Shown: positions 55,283-64,000 of the stretch, piece by piece
Position numbering within the stretch: the first letter of the stretch is position 1
Layout of the letters: every line of letters starts with the position of its first letter
Translations under genes and position numbers: made by a program
The notes under the pieces: generated by a model
Databases searched by the model: none
What the model was told of the DNA's origin: nothing
What the model saw: the letters and a program-made list of their open reading frames with translations, nothing else
Origin: Albidovulum aestuarii
GTDB taxonomy: Bacteria; Pseudomonadota; Alphaproteobacteria; Rhodobacterales; Rhodobacteraceae
Assembly: GCF_029961185.1 (NCBI RefSeq)
Contig: NZ_JASBQQ010000008.1
Coordinates: forward strand, 159,634-223,633
Direction: 5' to 3'
Length of the DNA stretch: 64,000 nucleotides

Positions 55283-56971
55283 ATGACAAAGCTCACGGGC
55301 GGACAGGCGGCGGTCGAGGCGCTGAAGGCAGAGAAGGTGGGCCATGTCTTCGGCCTGATCGGTTCGGCGACGATGGAGATGTTCGACGCGCTATACGATG
55401 CGTCGGAAATCAACCTGATCGGGGTTCATGACGAACGCACAGGCACCCATATGGCTGACGGTTATGCGCGGATGAGCGGCCAGGCCGGCGTCGTTCTGGC
55501 GGGCCAGAACGGCCCAGGCGCCACCAACCTTGTCACCGGCCTCGGGCAGGCCAAGGCCGCCTATTCGCCGGTCGTCTCCATCGCTGGGTCGCTCGCCTCG
55601 TCCCATGTCTATCGCGACGCCTTTCAGGAGGTGGACCAACAGGCGCTGTTTACGCCGATCACTAAAAAGACGTGGACCGCGACCAGCGCGGATCGCGTGC
55701 CGGAAATGGTGCGTGAGGCGTTCCGCGTGGCAATGACCCCGCGGCGCGGCCCGGTGCAACTGAACCTGCCGCGTGACGTGCTGTCGGCGCAGGCCGAGTT
55801 CGACACCTTCCAGACGCCCGAAACCTATCGCAGCCAATCTGTGCCCGCCGCGCCTGCCGAGGCCATTGCCGAGGCCGCAAAGATGCTGGCAGGTGCCTCC
55901 CGCCCCGTGATCATCGCGGGTGGCGGCATCAAGAACACAGGCGGCCACGCACAGACGCTGGCCTTGGCCGAGGCGCTGAACGCCCCCATCGTCACATCGC
56001 CCGGCCATGGCGACGCCATTCCCTTCGGTCATCCGCTGAATGCCGGGCAAATGGGGCCGCGCGGCAATATCGTCGCCTCGCGTCTGGTGCGCGAGGCTGA
56101 CGTGATCCTCGCGCTCGGCACGCGGGTCGGCTTCAACGCGACCTTCTACAGCTATGACAACATCAACCGTGACGCCGCGATCATCCATGTGGAACTCGAA
56201 CCGACCGCCATCGGCCGCTACTTCCCCGTCGCGCTCGGCATCTGGGCTGATGCGCCGACGGCCGCCACGCAACTGACCGAGGCCATCGGGCGGATCAAGG
56301 ATCGTGCTTCCGCTGATAAGTGGACCGCGGCCTACAAGGCCGAGCGTCAGGCCTTTCTCGCCAAGCGCGATGCCGACGCGCAGGTCGATGCGATGCCGAT
56401 CCATCCATCGGGTCTCTTCAAGACGCTGCGCGACGTGCTGCCCAAGGACGCAGCAGTCACGATGGATGCGGGCACGCTGTGCCTTCAGGCCACGGACGCC
56501 CTGAACTACTGGACGCCGAAAAGCCTGTTCACGCCCCTCGATTTCGGCCTTGTCGGCTTTTCCTTCGCCTGCGGGCTGGGGGTCAAGCTGGCCGCGCCGG
56601 ACCGGCCCGTGATCAGCCTGATGGGCGATGGCGGCTTTGGCATGACCGTGTCGGAACTGTCGACCGCCGTCGATCATGGCATCAACACGGTCACGGTGGT
56701 GATGAACAACGGCTGCTGGGGGGCCGAGAAAGCCTATCAGCGCGACTTCTTCGGCGGGCGTTATATTGGCGCGGACATCTCCAGCCCGCCCTTCGACAAG
56801 CTGGCGGAGCTTTACGGCGCCAAAGGCTACCGCGCCGATACGCTGAAGGGCATGGCCGAGGCGATCGAGGCGGCTCTGACCTGCGGCAAGCCCGTCGTCA
56901 TCGACGTGGCCGTGGACCCGGCGGCGCTCTATTCCTTCCGCCGCGACAGTTTCAAGCACAGGGGGGGCTGA
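55283..56971 (+). CDS. Thiamine-diphosphate enzyme of the acetolactate synthase/Xsc group
   Basis: A 562-residue ThDP enzyme. The N-terminal domain has FGLIGSATMEMFDALY and the cofactor-activating Glu (DERTGTHMADGYAR, near 53). The C-terminal domain has the GDG motif MGDGGFGMTVSEL and NNGCWGAEK (ThDP/Mg binding). FGLIGSA and FQEVDQQALF resemble sulfoacetaldehyde acetyltransferase more than acetolactate synthase, by eye. It may decarboxylate a 2-keto acid or add acetyl to phosphate. No small subunit gene accompanies it. Confidence 0.87.
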   Translation: MTKLTGGQAAVEALKAEKVGHVFGLIGSATMEMFDALYDASEINLIGVHDERTGTHMADGYARMSGQAGVVLAGQNGPGATNLVTGLGQAKAAYSPVVSIAGSLASSHVYRDAFQEVDQQALFTPITKKTWTATSADRVPEMVREAFRVAMTPRRGPVQLNLPRDVLSAQAEFDTFQTPETYRSQSVPAAPAEAIAEAAKMLAGASRPVIIAGGGIKNTGGHAQTLALAEALNAPIVTSPGHGDAIPFGHPLNAGQMGPRGNIVASRLVREADVILALGTRVGFNATFYSYDNINRDAAIIHVELEPTAIGRYFPVALGIWADAPTAATQLTEAIGRIKDRASADKWTAAYKAERQAFLAKRDADAQVDAMPIHPSGLFKTLRDVLPKDAAVTMDAGTLCLQATDALNYWTPKSLFTPLDFGLVGFSFACGLGVKLAAPDRPVISLMGDGGFGMTVSELSTAVDHGINTVTVVMNNGCWGAEKAYQRDFFGGRYIGADISSPPFDKLAELYGAKGYRADTLKGMAEAIEAALTCGKPVVIDVAVDPAALYSFRRDSFKHRGG

Positions 56972-56972
56972 G

Positions 56973-57341
56973 ATGGCCGAAAAAACCTATCCCGCGACCG
57001 AGGCGCAGCGCGCCACCGGCGACTGGAACCCGATGTGGGACACATTGGCCGAGATGGACCCGGACTATCTGGAAACCTTCCTTGCCTTCCGCGCGGTGCC
57101 GCAGACCAAGGGGCCACTCCCGCAGAAACACAAGGAACTGATCTTTATTGCGATCAACGTGGCCACGACCCATCTCTGGCCGTCGGGCGTGCGGCGCCAC
57201 ATCCAGAACGCATTGAAGGCCGGGGCGACCAAAGAGGAAATCCTCGAAGTCATGCAGTTGACTTCGATCATGGGCATCCATTCCATGGCGCTGGGCGTTC
57301 CAATACTGATGGAAGAGGTTGAACGGCACGACAAAGGTTAG
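56973..57341 (+). CDS. Carboxymuconolactone decarboxylase-like protein
   Basis: A 122-residue helical CMD/AhpD-fold protein: KGPLPQKHKELIFIAINVATTHLWPSGVRRHIQNALKAGATKEEILEVMQL. The Cys-x-x-Cys of AhpD-type peroxidases is absent, and the protein has no cysteine, while the RRH histidine is kept. So a decarboxylase or lyase role is more likely than peroxidase. It follows the ThDP gene by 1 bp and precedes the ureohydrolase by 8 bp. Confidence 0.88.
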   Translation: MAEKTYPATEAQRATGDWNPMWDTLAEMDPDYLETFLAFRAVPQTKGPLPQKHKELIFIAINVATTHLWPSGVRRHIQNALKAGATKEEILEVMQLTSIMGIHSMALGVPILMEEVERHDKG

Positions 57342-57349
57342 GGGGCGAT

Positions 57350-58339
57350 ATGGCCGAGGAACACGACCGTTCGATGATGGAGAACCTGTACTGGTGGGGC
57401 ATCCCCACCATGTTCCGCTGTCCGAACGAGCCACCCGATGGCGCCGATATCGCGCTTGTCGGCGTGCCCCATTCCACCGGCAACGGCACCACCGAACGCG
57501 ATCAGCATCTGGGGCCACGCGCGCTGCGGCATGTCTCGGCGGTCCAGCGGCGGGTCCATGGCGAGTTCGGGATCAACCCGTGGGAGGCGGCGAAGATCGT
57601 CGACGTGGGCGACGTACCCTTCCCCCGCGCCAATGACAACGAACACTGCATCCAGCAGATCACCGATTTCTACAAACGCATCGATGCGGCGGGCGCGCGG
57701 CCCGTCTCGGTCGGCGGCGATCATTCGATCACCGGCGGCATTGTTCAGGCGCTTGGGCGTGGCAAGATCGCGGGCGGCGAACCCGTCAGCTTCCTCCATC
57801 TCGACGCCCATACCGATGTCTTCACCAAGGTCGACCATTTTCTTGGCGCAGAGAAATCTGCGGCCCATTGGGGCGCTTATCTCGCCGATCAGGGGCAGGT
57901 GGACCCGACACGGTCGATGCAGATCGGGCTTCGGGGCCATCCCCGCACGCTCGACTGGCTGCAGCCCTCCTACGATTACGGCTACAATGTCGTGACGATG
58001 AAAGAGTTCCGCCAGCGCGGGCTGGCCGATGTGATCGCCCAGATCAAAGAGGTGCTCGCAGGCCGACCGGTCTATCTCACCTTCGACCTAGATTGCCTCG
58101 ATCCGACCATCGCGCCGGGCGTATCGAACCTTGAACCCGGCGAGAAAGGCTTCGATATCGACGAGGCGGTGGGCCTTTTGCGCGCGGCACGCGGCATGAA
58201 CATCGTCGGCGGCGATGTAGTCTGCATGATGCCCACTAAGGACAGCCCTAATAATATCACCGCGTTGACGGCAGCAGCGGTTATGTTCGAGATGATCTCG
58301 ATGATTGCCGAGAACCGGTCCGGAACCGCCGGGGCCTGA
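57350..58339 (+). CDS. Agmatinase/guanidinobutyrase-family ureohydrolase
   Basis: A 329-residue binuclear-Mn hydrolase. Metal-binding motifs are GGDHSITGG, HLDAHTDVF and LTFDLDCLDPTIAPGV. The N-terminus LYWWGIPTMFRCP resembles guanidinobutyrase-like members. The family hydrolyses guanidino compounds to urea and an amine. In this operon it suggests a guanidino-group substrate or intermediate, but agmatine, guanidinobutyrate, guanidinopropionate and others are all possible. Last gene of the operon; convergent with the MttB gene. Confidence 0.88.
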   Translation: MAEEHDRSMMENLYWWGIPTMFRCPNEPPDGADIALVGVPHSTGNGTTERDQHLGPRALRHVSAVQRRVHGEFGINPWEAAKIVDVGDVPFPRANDNEHCIQQITDFYKRIDAAGARPVSVGGDHSITGGIVQALGRGKIAGGEPVSFLHLDAHTDVFTKVDHFLGAEKSAAHWGAYLADQGQVDPTRSMQIGLRGHPRTLDWLQPSYDYGYNVVTMKEFRQRGLADVIAQIKEVLAGRPVYLTFDLDCLDPTIAPGVSNLEPGEKGFDIDEAVGLLRAARGMNIVGGDVVCMMPTKDSPNNITALTAAAVMFEMISMIAENRSGTAGA

Positions 58340-58377
58340 GGCGGTCCAGGCGCCCAGGGGAGGTCAGCCCCGAAGAG

Positions 58378-59901
58378 CTAAAGCAAGATGTTGAATTCGC
58401 CCCGGATGCGCGCCTCAGCTTCGGGGGGCAAATAGTCCGGCCGGTGGGTCTCCAGTATCGCGCGCGCCGCTTCCCGTGCCCGTGACCAGGCGTCGCTCTG
58501 GCCCTTTTCGGTCCAGGTGATCGGAGCGTCGCGGTCAGCGTAACGCGGATAGAAATAGTCGCGCTGCATCGCCGCAAGCGTGTGCGCCCCACCGAGGAAA
58601 TGTCCCTCACCCAGCACGGCCTCGCAGATCGCGTCGAAACCGAGCGTCTCTTCCGTCACCTCGACACCGCGCAGGGTGCGGTAGATCATCGAATGCATCT
58701 CATCATCCAGAATGAACGCCTCAAAGGACGCGCCCAGAAGTGAGGCCATCATACCTGAACTTTCATAGATCAGATTGCCACCAGCTAGTCCGGCGGCAAG
58801 CGACGACAGCGCCTTTTCTACACCATACTGGGCGTCAATCGCCTTTGCGTCGGTCATCGATGAAGCCACGCCCGAAGGCAGGCCTAGCCAGTTCGAGATT
58901 TGCGCCGAAGCCGCGTTCATCACCGAAGTCTCGCCGCCCCCGCCGCAGAACGACCCCGTGCGCAGATCAATGACCAATGGCCAGTTGGAAAAGACCATCG
59001 GATAGCCGGGCTGAAAGACATTCACCATGATCAGGCTCGCCAGCGTTTCTGCGAGAGACTGGGCGAGAAAGCCTGCAAGCGTCGCCGGCGCGGTCGCCCC
59101 CGATTGCGCCGCCGTGATGCAGGAAATGGGCAGCCCGTGCTCCATGCACGCGAGCGTCACCTCCACCGCGTCCTCACCGAACCGCATCGGTGAGATGACC
59201 GGACTGATATGGGCCTTGAGGAACGGAGCCTTACGAAACGCCCCCTCCTCCCCCAGCGCGATTCCGACCATGCGCATGATCGGTGCCACATACTCGGCCA
59301 GCGTGAACGAGGTCGCGACCGGCTTCGTCGTGCCCTTCAGGAGCGCGAAGACCGTGTTGACGTCCAGATCGAACGGATCGGCCATGTCGGTCGCCACGCA
59401 ACAACGTGTAAACCAGCTCACATTCGTCAACGTGTCCTGCAAGCGCGTAAAGTCGTAAAGGTCGCGCAAAGTGGAAGGTCGGTAACGACCGGTATCAAGA
59501 TCAAGCGTCTGAACCGCCGCGCCGCCTGTGCCGAAATGCACGCACTCTCCGCCGACTTGAATCGACCGGGCGGGGTCGCGGCCGTGAAAGGTGAACTCCT
59601 TCGCCGCGACTTCGATCGCGCGCTCCACCATCCCGCGCGGGAAACGGATACGGTTGCCAGACCGCTCTGCACCATTATCCAAAAGCTGACGGGCGAGGAT
59701 ATCGGGCACCTCGCCCATGCCGAGTTCCGCCAGCAACCGCAGCGCGGTTTCATAGATCGCGACGATTTCCGGTTCACTCAACGGCTTGTAGAACCCGCCG
59801 ATCTGCCCCGGCGGGCAGGGATTGACCTCGGGCGGAGCTGCGCGTTTCGCGACCCGTTCCGCGCGGCCCCCAGCGCGCCTTCCTGTTGTCACTTCTGTCA
59901 T
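58378..59901 (-). CDS. MttB-family (COG5598) methyltransferase
   Basis: A 507-residue TIM-barrel protein of the trimethylamine methyltransferase family, without an in-frame amber codon, so it is a non-pyrrolysine member. Such members include glycine betaine and other quaternary amine cobalamin methyltransferases. Visible segments are GGFYKPLSEPEIVAIYE, CVHFGTGGAAVQTLDLDTGRYRP and GLPSGVASSMTDAKAIDAQYG. No corrinoid protein gene lies nearby, which leaves its methyl acceptor unclear. Divergent from the FAD/GcvT gene. A TTxCCGGxGAGG-like ribosome site precedes the ATG. Confidence 0.9.
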   Translation of the reverse strand: MTEVTTGRRAGGRAERVAKRAAPPEVNPCPPGQIGGFYKPLSEPEIVAIYETALRLLAELGMGEVPDILARQLLDNGAERSGNRIRFPRGMVERAIEVAAKEFTFHGRDPARSIQVGGECVHFGTGGAAVQTLDLDTGRYRPSTLRDLYDFTRLQDTLTNVSWFTRCCVATDMADPFDLDVNTVFALLKGTTKPVATSFTLAEYVAPIMRMVGIALGEEGAFRKAPFLKAHISPVISPMRFGEDAVEVTLACMEHGLPISCITAAQSGATAPATLAGFLAQSLAETLASLIMVNVFQPGYPMVFSNWPLVIDLRTGSFCGGGGETSVMNAASAQISNWLGLPSGVASSMTDAKAIDAQYGVEKALSSLAAGLAGGNLIYESSGMMASLLGASFEAFILDDEMHSMIYRTLRGVEVTEETLGFDAICEAVLGEGHFLGGAHTLAAMQRDYFYPRYADRDAPITWTEKGQSDAWSRAREAARAILETHRPDYLPPEAEARIRGEFNILL

Positions 59902-60084
59902 GCACTCCTCCCGGCAGTACGTTCAGTTACGCGCACCGATATGCAGCGTGACAAGCACGGAGGCACAATTTCAAAACATCTATGAACAACGACGGAAATT
60001 CGAAACTCGCCTTGCAGTCATTGACCGGATGACCAAGCGCATCGCAACTCAATGGCAAATACCAAAAAACACGGAGTGCCGCAG
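59902..60084. promoter_or_regulatory. Divergent promoter region between MttB-like and FAD/GcvT genes
   Basis: This 183-bp gap is AT-richer than its surroundings, especially 59965-60080. It contains no gene. It must carry promoters in both directions, so the two genes are likely co-regulated. I found no clear operator repeat. Confidence 0.5.
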
Positions 60085-62505
60085 ATGAAGACCCAGACCC
60101 GCGTTGTCGTGATCGGCGGCGGCATTGCAGGATGCTCGACTCTTTATCACCTGACGCAGGAAGGCTGGACCGATGTGGTTCTGGTGGAGCGCAATGAACT
60201 GACCTCAGGCACCACCTGGCACTCGGCCGCGCAGGTCACGAATTTCGGCATGAACCAAACGATGGTCGGGCTGAAAAGCCATTCGATCCGGCTCTACAAG
60301 GAACTGGCCGAGGACCCGGATTACCCGATCAACTACCACCACGGCGATGGCGGCATCCGGCTGGCCAATACCGAGCGGGTGATGGAGGGCTATCGCCATT
60401 TCGCCTCGATGGCGAAGGGAATGGGCGTCAATTTCGAGGTGATCGACGCCGCCGAATGCGCCCGCCGCCACCCGCTGATCTCAACCGACAACCTCATCGG
60501 CGGGCTTTGGGACCCGCTCGACGGCGATATCGACCCCGCCCAGCTTTGCCAGGCGCTGGCTCGCCGCGCCCGGAAGGCCGGAGCCGAGGTCTATCGTAAT
60601 ACTCCCGTCACCGGGCTCACGCAGCACAAGGATGACAGCTGGACGGTCCATACCGAACATGGCGACATCCATTGCGAGATCGTCGTCAACGCCTGCGGCT
60701 ACCGCGTGAACGAGGTCGGCGCGATGATGGGCGTCCACCACCCCGTCGCATCGATGGAACACCAGTATTTTCTGACCGAGGAGATTCCCGCGATCCGCGA
60801 CGCGGGCCACCGCATGCCGCTCCTGCGCTGCCCGATCAGCGATTATTACTGTCGTCAGGAAAAGATGGGGCTCTTGGTCGGGTTCTATGAACAGGGCTGC
60901 AAGACCTGGGGCATGGACGGAATCGACCCGAATTTCGTAAATGCACTTTGCCCGGACGATCTCGACAGGGTGACGGATGTGCTGGAAGGCGCATTTGCCC
61001 GTATGCCAGCCTTGATGGAGGTGGGCATCCACACGGTCGTCAACGGCCCGATCACCTATACAATCGACGGCGCGCCCTTGGTCGGCCCGATCCCCGGCAA
61101 ACGCAACGCCTTCTGCATCATCGGTCTGCGCGCGGGTCTGGGCGAAGGCGGCGGTCATGGCTGGCTTCTGGCGCAGCATATCGTCCATGACGAGGCCTGC
61201 TATGACACCTGGTGCCTTGATCCGCGCCGCTTCACGGGTCACGCCAACGTCGAACTGACCGCGCTGAAAGCCGTGGAGGACTACCAGAACGAATTCCGCT
61301 TCCATTTCCCGCATGAACACCGCCCGGCGGGTCGCCCGATGAAGACGACGCCGCTAACCCCGATCCTCGCGGCCGAGGGGGCGGAGTTCGGCACGGTCAA
61401 TGGCTGGGAACGGATGGCCTATATCAAGCCCTCCGCCGATTTCCACGAAACACATTCCTTCCGATTCACTGAGGCGTTCGATGTCGTCGCCAAGGAAGTG
61501 AAGGCGCTGCAATCGGGCGTGGGGCTGACCGAAGTCAGCGGCTTCAACCGGATAGAGATCACCGGGGCGGATGCGCAGGGCTGGCTCGATACGATGTTCT
61601 GCGGGAAGGTGATGAAGAAACCGGGCCGTGTCGGCCTCGGCTACCTCCTCAATCACCATGGCTGCGTGAAGGGCGAAGCGACAATTGCCCATCTCGATGC
61701 GGACACGATCTGGTACGGCTCGGCGGCAGCGTCCGAATGGCACGACATGGACTGGCTACGCATGCATCTGCCCGAGGGTAAGGATATCCGGCTGCGCTGG
61801 CTGACGAACGACTACACGATCCTGATCCTTGCAGGACCGAAATCGCGTGACGTGCTGGCGGCGGCCTCACGCGGCGACTGGTCGGCGGCGGCCTTCCCCT
61901 GGCTTTCGGTCCGTCGCGCCTTTGTCGGCATCGCGCCTGCCGTTGTCATGGCGGTCAGCTACTCGGGCGAACTCGCCTATGAAATCCACGTGCCCAATGC
62001 CTCGCTCTATTCCGCCTGGCTGGCGCTCAGGAAGGCGGGCGAGGCGCATGGGCTCACGCTCTTTGGCTCCCAAGCCGTCGAGTCCATGCGCCTCGAAAAA
62101 GGTTACCTGCACTGGAAGGCCGACCTCATCACCGAATTTGACCCGTTCGAGACCGGCCTTCATCGCTTCGTCGATCTCTCCAAACCCGATTTCATCGGCA
62201 AGGCGGCGCTGATACGGCGAAAGGCTGAGGGCCCGCGCCGCAGGCTCGTGTCACTGGTTCTCGACTGCACCCACGCGCCCGCCCATGGCGGCGACAGTGT
62301 GGTGGCCAGCGGCCGCGTCGTGGGCACCGTAACGTCGGCCGGATGGGGGCACCGGGTCGGGCGCAACATTGCCTATGCCTTCGTTGAACCCGATTTCGCG
62401 GCGGACGGAACCGTGCTGACCGTCGAGGTGATCGGAGATCCGGTGACTGCGGTCATCGTCGACGCCGCACTCTACGATCCGCAAAACAACAACGTCCGCG
62501 CCTGA
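60085..62505 (+). CDS. FAD-dependent dehydrogenase fused to GcvT (dimethylglycine/sarcosine dehydrogenase-like)
   Basis: An 806-residue fusion. Residues 1-370 are a DAO-type FAD oxidoreductase with VVVIGGGIAGCSTLYHL near the N-terminus. The GcvT/aminomethyltransferase part follows from about 430, with VSGFNRIEITGADAQGWL, YSGELAYEIHVP and SMRLEKGYLHWKADLITEFDPFETGL. By family it oxidatively demethylates N-methylated glycines and passes formaldehyde to tetrahydrofolate. The ATG at 60085 follows CGGAG. Fits with the MttB-family gene in methylated-amine catabolism. Confidence 0.92.
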   Translation: MKTQTRVVVIGGGIAGCSTLYHLTQEGWTDVVLVERNELTSGTTWHSAAQVTNFGMNQTMVGLKSHSIRLYKELAEDPDYPINYHHGDGGIRLANTERVMEGYRHFASMAKGMGVNFEVIDAAECARRHPLISTDNLIGGLWDPLDGDIDPAQLCQALARRARKAGAEVYRNTPVTGLTQHKDDSWTVHTEHGDIHCEIVVNACGYRVNEVGAMMGVHHPVASMEHQYFLTEEIPAIRDAGHRMPLLRCPISDYYCRQEKMGLLVGFYEQGCKTWGMDGIDPNFVNALCPDDLDRVTDVLEGAFARMPALMEVGIHTVVNGPITYTIDGAPLVGPIPGKRNAFCIIGLRAGLGEGGGHGWLLAQHIVHDEACYDTWCLDPRRFTGHANVELTALKAVEDYQNEFRFHFPHEHRPAGRPMKTTPLTPILAAEGAEFGTVNGWERMAYIKPSADFHETHSFRFTEAFDVVAKEVKALQSGVGLTEVSGFNRIEITGADAQGWLDTMFCGKVMKKPGRVGLGYLLNHHGCVKGEATIAHLDADTIWYGSAAASEWHDMDWLRMHLPEGKDIRLRWLTNDYTILILAGPKSRDVLAAASRGDWSAAAFPWLSVRRAFVGIAPAVVMAVSYSGELAYEIHVPNASLYSAWLALRKAGEAHGLTLFGSQAVESMRLEKGYLHWKADLITEFDPFETGLHRFVDLSKPDFIGKAALIRRKAEGPRRRLVSLVLDCTHAPAHGGDSVVASGRVVGTVTSAGWGHRVGRNIAYAFVEPDFAADGTVLTVEVIGDPVTAVIVDAALYDPQNNNVRA

Positions 62506-62532
62506 ACCCGGGCCTTAAGGGAACCACATCCG

Positions 62533-63408
62533 TCAAAGACCGAGCATTGCGACGCCGGAAAAGACAACGAAAACGCTGAACCACTGCCCGGTTGTCATCC
62601 GCTCATGTAGAATGGCATGCGCAAGGATCACCGTGACAACGCCGAAGATGGACGTCACTACGGCGGCATATTCAGGGTTGGGAAGGGAACCTGCAACAGT
62701 CACGAGTGACAGCGCCGCGGCGTCTAAAAGCCCCATCGCACCCAGAACCGGCAACTGTCCTGTTTGCGGCGCAACCGGTCCGCGGTGCACGGTCAGCAGG
62801 AAGGCAACGACCCCGGCAATCGCAGCCGCCCGGATCACCATGATCGCGGGCCAGTCCGCGCTGCCGCTGGCCGCCGACTGAGCAAGCGCAAAGGCGGCCG
62901 CGAACGCGATCCCGGATACCGCCGCGTTGACCGCTGCCCGCCGACGCCGCCCGGTCCCGTCCCCCGCACCGGAAAGCCTGGCGACCAGTCCGACGCCCGT
63001 CACGATGACCGCAACGGCGAGCCAGTCGGATACCGGAACCGCCTTGCCCGACAGCCATGCCAGCGCGACCGTGATCACCGGATAGGCGCCGATGATCGGG
63101 GCGACGAGCCGCACCGGCCCCTCGGCAAAGGCCCGATAGAGGCAGTAGGAGCCAAGCGCATAGGCCAGGCCGGACCCCATCGCGGCGGAGAACTCGGACA
63201 TGGCCAAGCCTGACCATCCACCCGATACGACAGCAATCGGCAAGGTAACCGCTGTGCCGACAGAGAGCACGATAAGCAAAGCGGAAGGAATGATCAGCCC
63301 GCCGCCGAGAAAGCGGACGAGAAAGTCATGCACACCCCAAGCCAGCGCAGCAATGAGCCCAAGCGCAAGACTGACCAAGTTCATCTCCCCGGATTGATTT
63401 ACTGGCAT
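62533..63408 (-). CDS. EamA/DMT-family transporter
   Basis: A 291-residue inner membrane protein with about ten hydrophobic helices in two EamA repeats. The second repeat ends with ILHERMTTGQWFSVFVVFSGVAML, a common DMT end. Such proteins export amino acids or metabolites or exchange drugs. The ATG at 63408 is kept, although ATG at 63384 (MNLVSLALGLI) would start directly at the first helix. It is convergent with the FAD/GcvT gene, 27 bp apart, and divergent from the globin gene. Confidence 0.86.
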   Translation of the reverse strand: MPVNQSGEMNLVSLALGLIAALAWGVHDFLVRFLGGGLIIPSALLIVLSVGTAVTLPIAVVSGGWSGLAMSEFSAAMGSGLAYALGSYCLYRAFAEGPVRLVAPIIGAYPVITVALAWLSGKAVPVSDWLAVAVIVTGVGLVARLSGAGDGTGRRRRAAVNAAVSGIAFAAAFALAQSAASGSADWPAIMVIRAAAIAGVVAFLLTVHRGPVAPQTGQLPVLGAMGLLDAAALSLVTVAGSLPNPEYAAVVTSIFGVVTVILAHAILHERMTTGQWFSVFVVFSGVAMLGL

Positions 63409-63483
63409 CCTACAGGTAATTCTGGTATTCCTAAAAGGAAAAGTATTGTCTCACAAGGAAACCAATTCCAGCAGGAGGACCGA

Positions 63484-63894
63484 ATGGCGCAGGCCATGAT
63501 CGACCGTATCGGAGGCGAGGATGCCCTGCGCAAACTTGTCGAGGATTTCTACGATATTGTCGAGTTCTCTGCCGATGGTGCCCGTCTGCGGACCCTGCAT
63601 ATCCGGGGGCACGGGCTGGATCATGCGCGAGTGGAGCAGTTCAATTTCCTCAGTGGGTTTCTCGGGGGGCGACGCTACTACGAGGAAAAGCACGGTCATA
63701 TGGATGTGCGACTGATGCACGCACATGTGCCCGTTTCCGCCGAGACAGCGGAAGACTGGCTGAAATGCATGGATCAGGCTTTGGCTGATAACGGTTTGGC
63801 AGGACCCGAGGTCGACCGTCTGCGCGCGATCTTGCGGCGCATCTGCATGATGCTTGTCAACGACCTGACGGATTGGGGCATTCGCGCCGTTTGA
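63484..63894 (+). CDS. Truncated hemoglobin, group II type
   Basis: A 136-residue globin with DRIGGEDALRKLVEDFYDIV (helix A-B region), FNFLSGFLGGRRYYEEKHGH (helices E-F) and the proximal histidine in VRLMHAHVPVS, followed by EDWLKCMDQALAD. These are the layout of group II truncated hemoglobins, which bind oxygen or NO. The start at 63484 follows a perfect AGGAGG. It is transcribed away from the EamA gene. Confidence 0.9.
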   Translation: MAQAMIDRIGGEDALRKLVEDFYDIVEFSADGARLRTLHIRGHGLDHARVEQFNFLSGFLGGRRYYEEKHGHMDVRLMHAHVPVSAETAEDWLKCMDQALADNGLAGPEVDRLRAILRRICMMLVNDLTDWGIRAV

Positions 63895-63968
63895 GCTTTG
63901 TGGACCGACGCTTTCAATAGTTTCCTTTGACTCGTTCTTTTGTTGGGTCGAAGTGCGGGAAGGGTGTG

Positions 63969-64000
63969 ATGCGGGCTTTGAGGCGTTTTTGGTCGCCGTC
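63969..64000 (+). CDS. Start of an unidentified gene, cut by the window end
   Basis: An ATG at 63969 with GGGAAGGG upstream begins MRALRRFWSP and runs off the window. Too little sequence is available to identify it or to be sure it is coding. Confidence 0.3.
   Translation, partial: MRALRRFWSP

Noticed and set aside
55391..56959. A 522-codon open frame on the minus strand
   Set aside because: It is the mirror of the ThDP enzyme gene, whose motifs are complete.

Overview
The window reads as chromosome of a high-GC alphaproteobacterium of the Rhodobacterales (Rhodobacteraceae/roseobacter type). The evidence is the linkage mutM-ubiE-ubiB beside rpsT-dnaA-dnaN-recF, a CcrM-type GANTC methyltransferase, DUF2125 and DciA/DUF721 proteins, a carboxyspermidine polyamine pathway, and remnants of a roseobacter-like flagellar cluster. 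I see no rRNA, tRNA, CRISPR array or intact mobile element. All calls come from reading the sequence; no database search was run.

Layout. 0-1 kb: a scar of copper-resistance fragments without an intact gene. 1-4.5 kb: flavoprotein, MscS channel, small HNH protein, crotonase-like protein. 4.5-11 kb: DUF2125 protein, pmbA/tldE, a CysQ-like phosphatase, and the lipid A/Kdo genes waaA and lpxK. 11-17.8 kb: CaiB-type CoA transferase, DsbA-like thioredoxin, DciA, mutY, an AlkB-type hydroxylase, and a SARP/TolB/TPR regulator beside a small ORF. 17.9-21.5 kb: ccrM behind three GANTC sites, rnhB, small secreted proteins and a membrane-anchored winged-helix protein. 21.6-25.8 kb: carboxynorspermidine decarboxylase and dehydrogenase, a Cys/Met-type PLP enzyme and a VOC protein. 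25.9-29.3 kb: a 5' fragment of motB next to flgN-, flgJ-, fliK- and flgD-like genes. 29.3-33.4 kb: ubiB, ubiE, mutM, enoyl-CoA hydratase. 33.5-38.1 kb: rpsT, dnaA, dnaN, recF.

38-41.3 kb: two VOC proteins, then an Lrp regulator divergent from an ornithine-decarboxylase-type enzyme across two perfect inverted repeats. 41.4-45.7 kb: a MacAB-like efflux system (adaptor, FtsX permease, ATPase). 45.8-49.5 kb: a glycine-betaine-type ABC importer (proX-proV-proW order) with a strong hairpin after proX. 49.8-58.3 kb: a LysR regulator divergent from a tight eight-gene catabolic operon (flavin reductase, aldehyde dehydrogenase, luciferase-like monooxygenase, DUF1185, alpha/beta hydrolase, ThDP enzyme, carboxymuconolactone-decarboxylase-like protein, ureohydrolase). 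58.4-62.5 kb: an MttB-family methyltransferase divergent from a FAD/GcvT fusion dehydrogenase. 62.5-64 kb: an EamA exporter, a truncated hemoglobin and the start of an unidentified gene.

The best candidate for an undescribed system is the 50-58 kb operon. It joins a flavin-dependent two-component monooxygenase to a decarboxylase/ligase-type ThDP enzyme and a guanidino-type hydrolase under LysR control, and is flanked by quaternary-amine uptake and demethylation genes. I infer a pathway for an N-rich, possibly guanidino or N-methylated compound; the substrate cannot be read from sequence.
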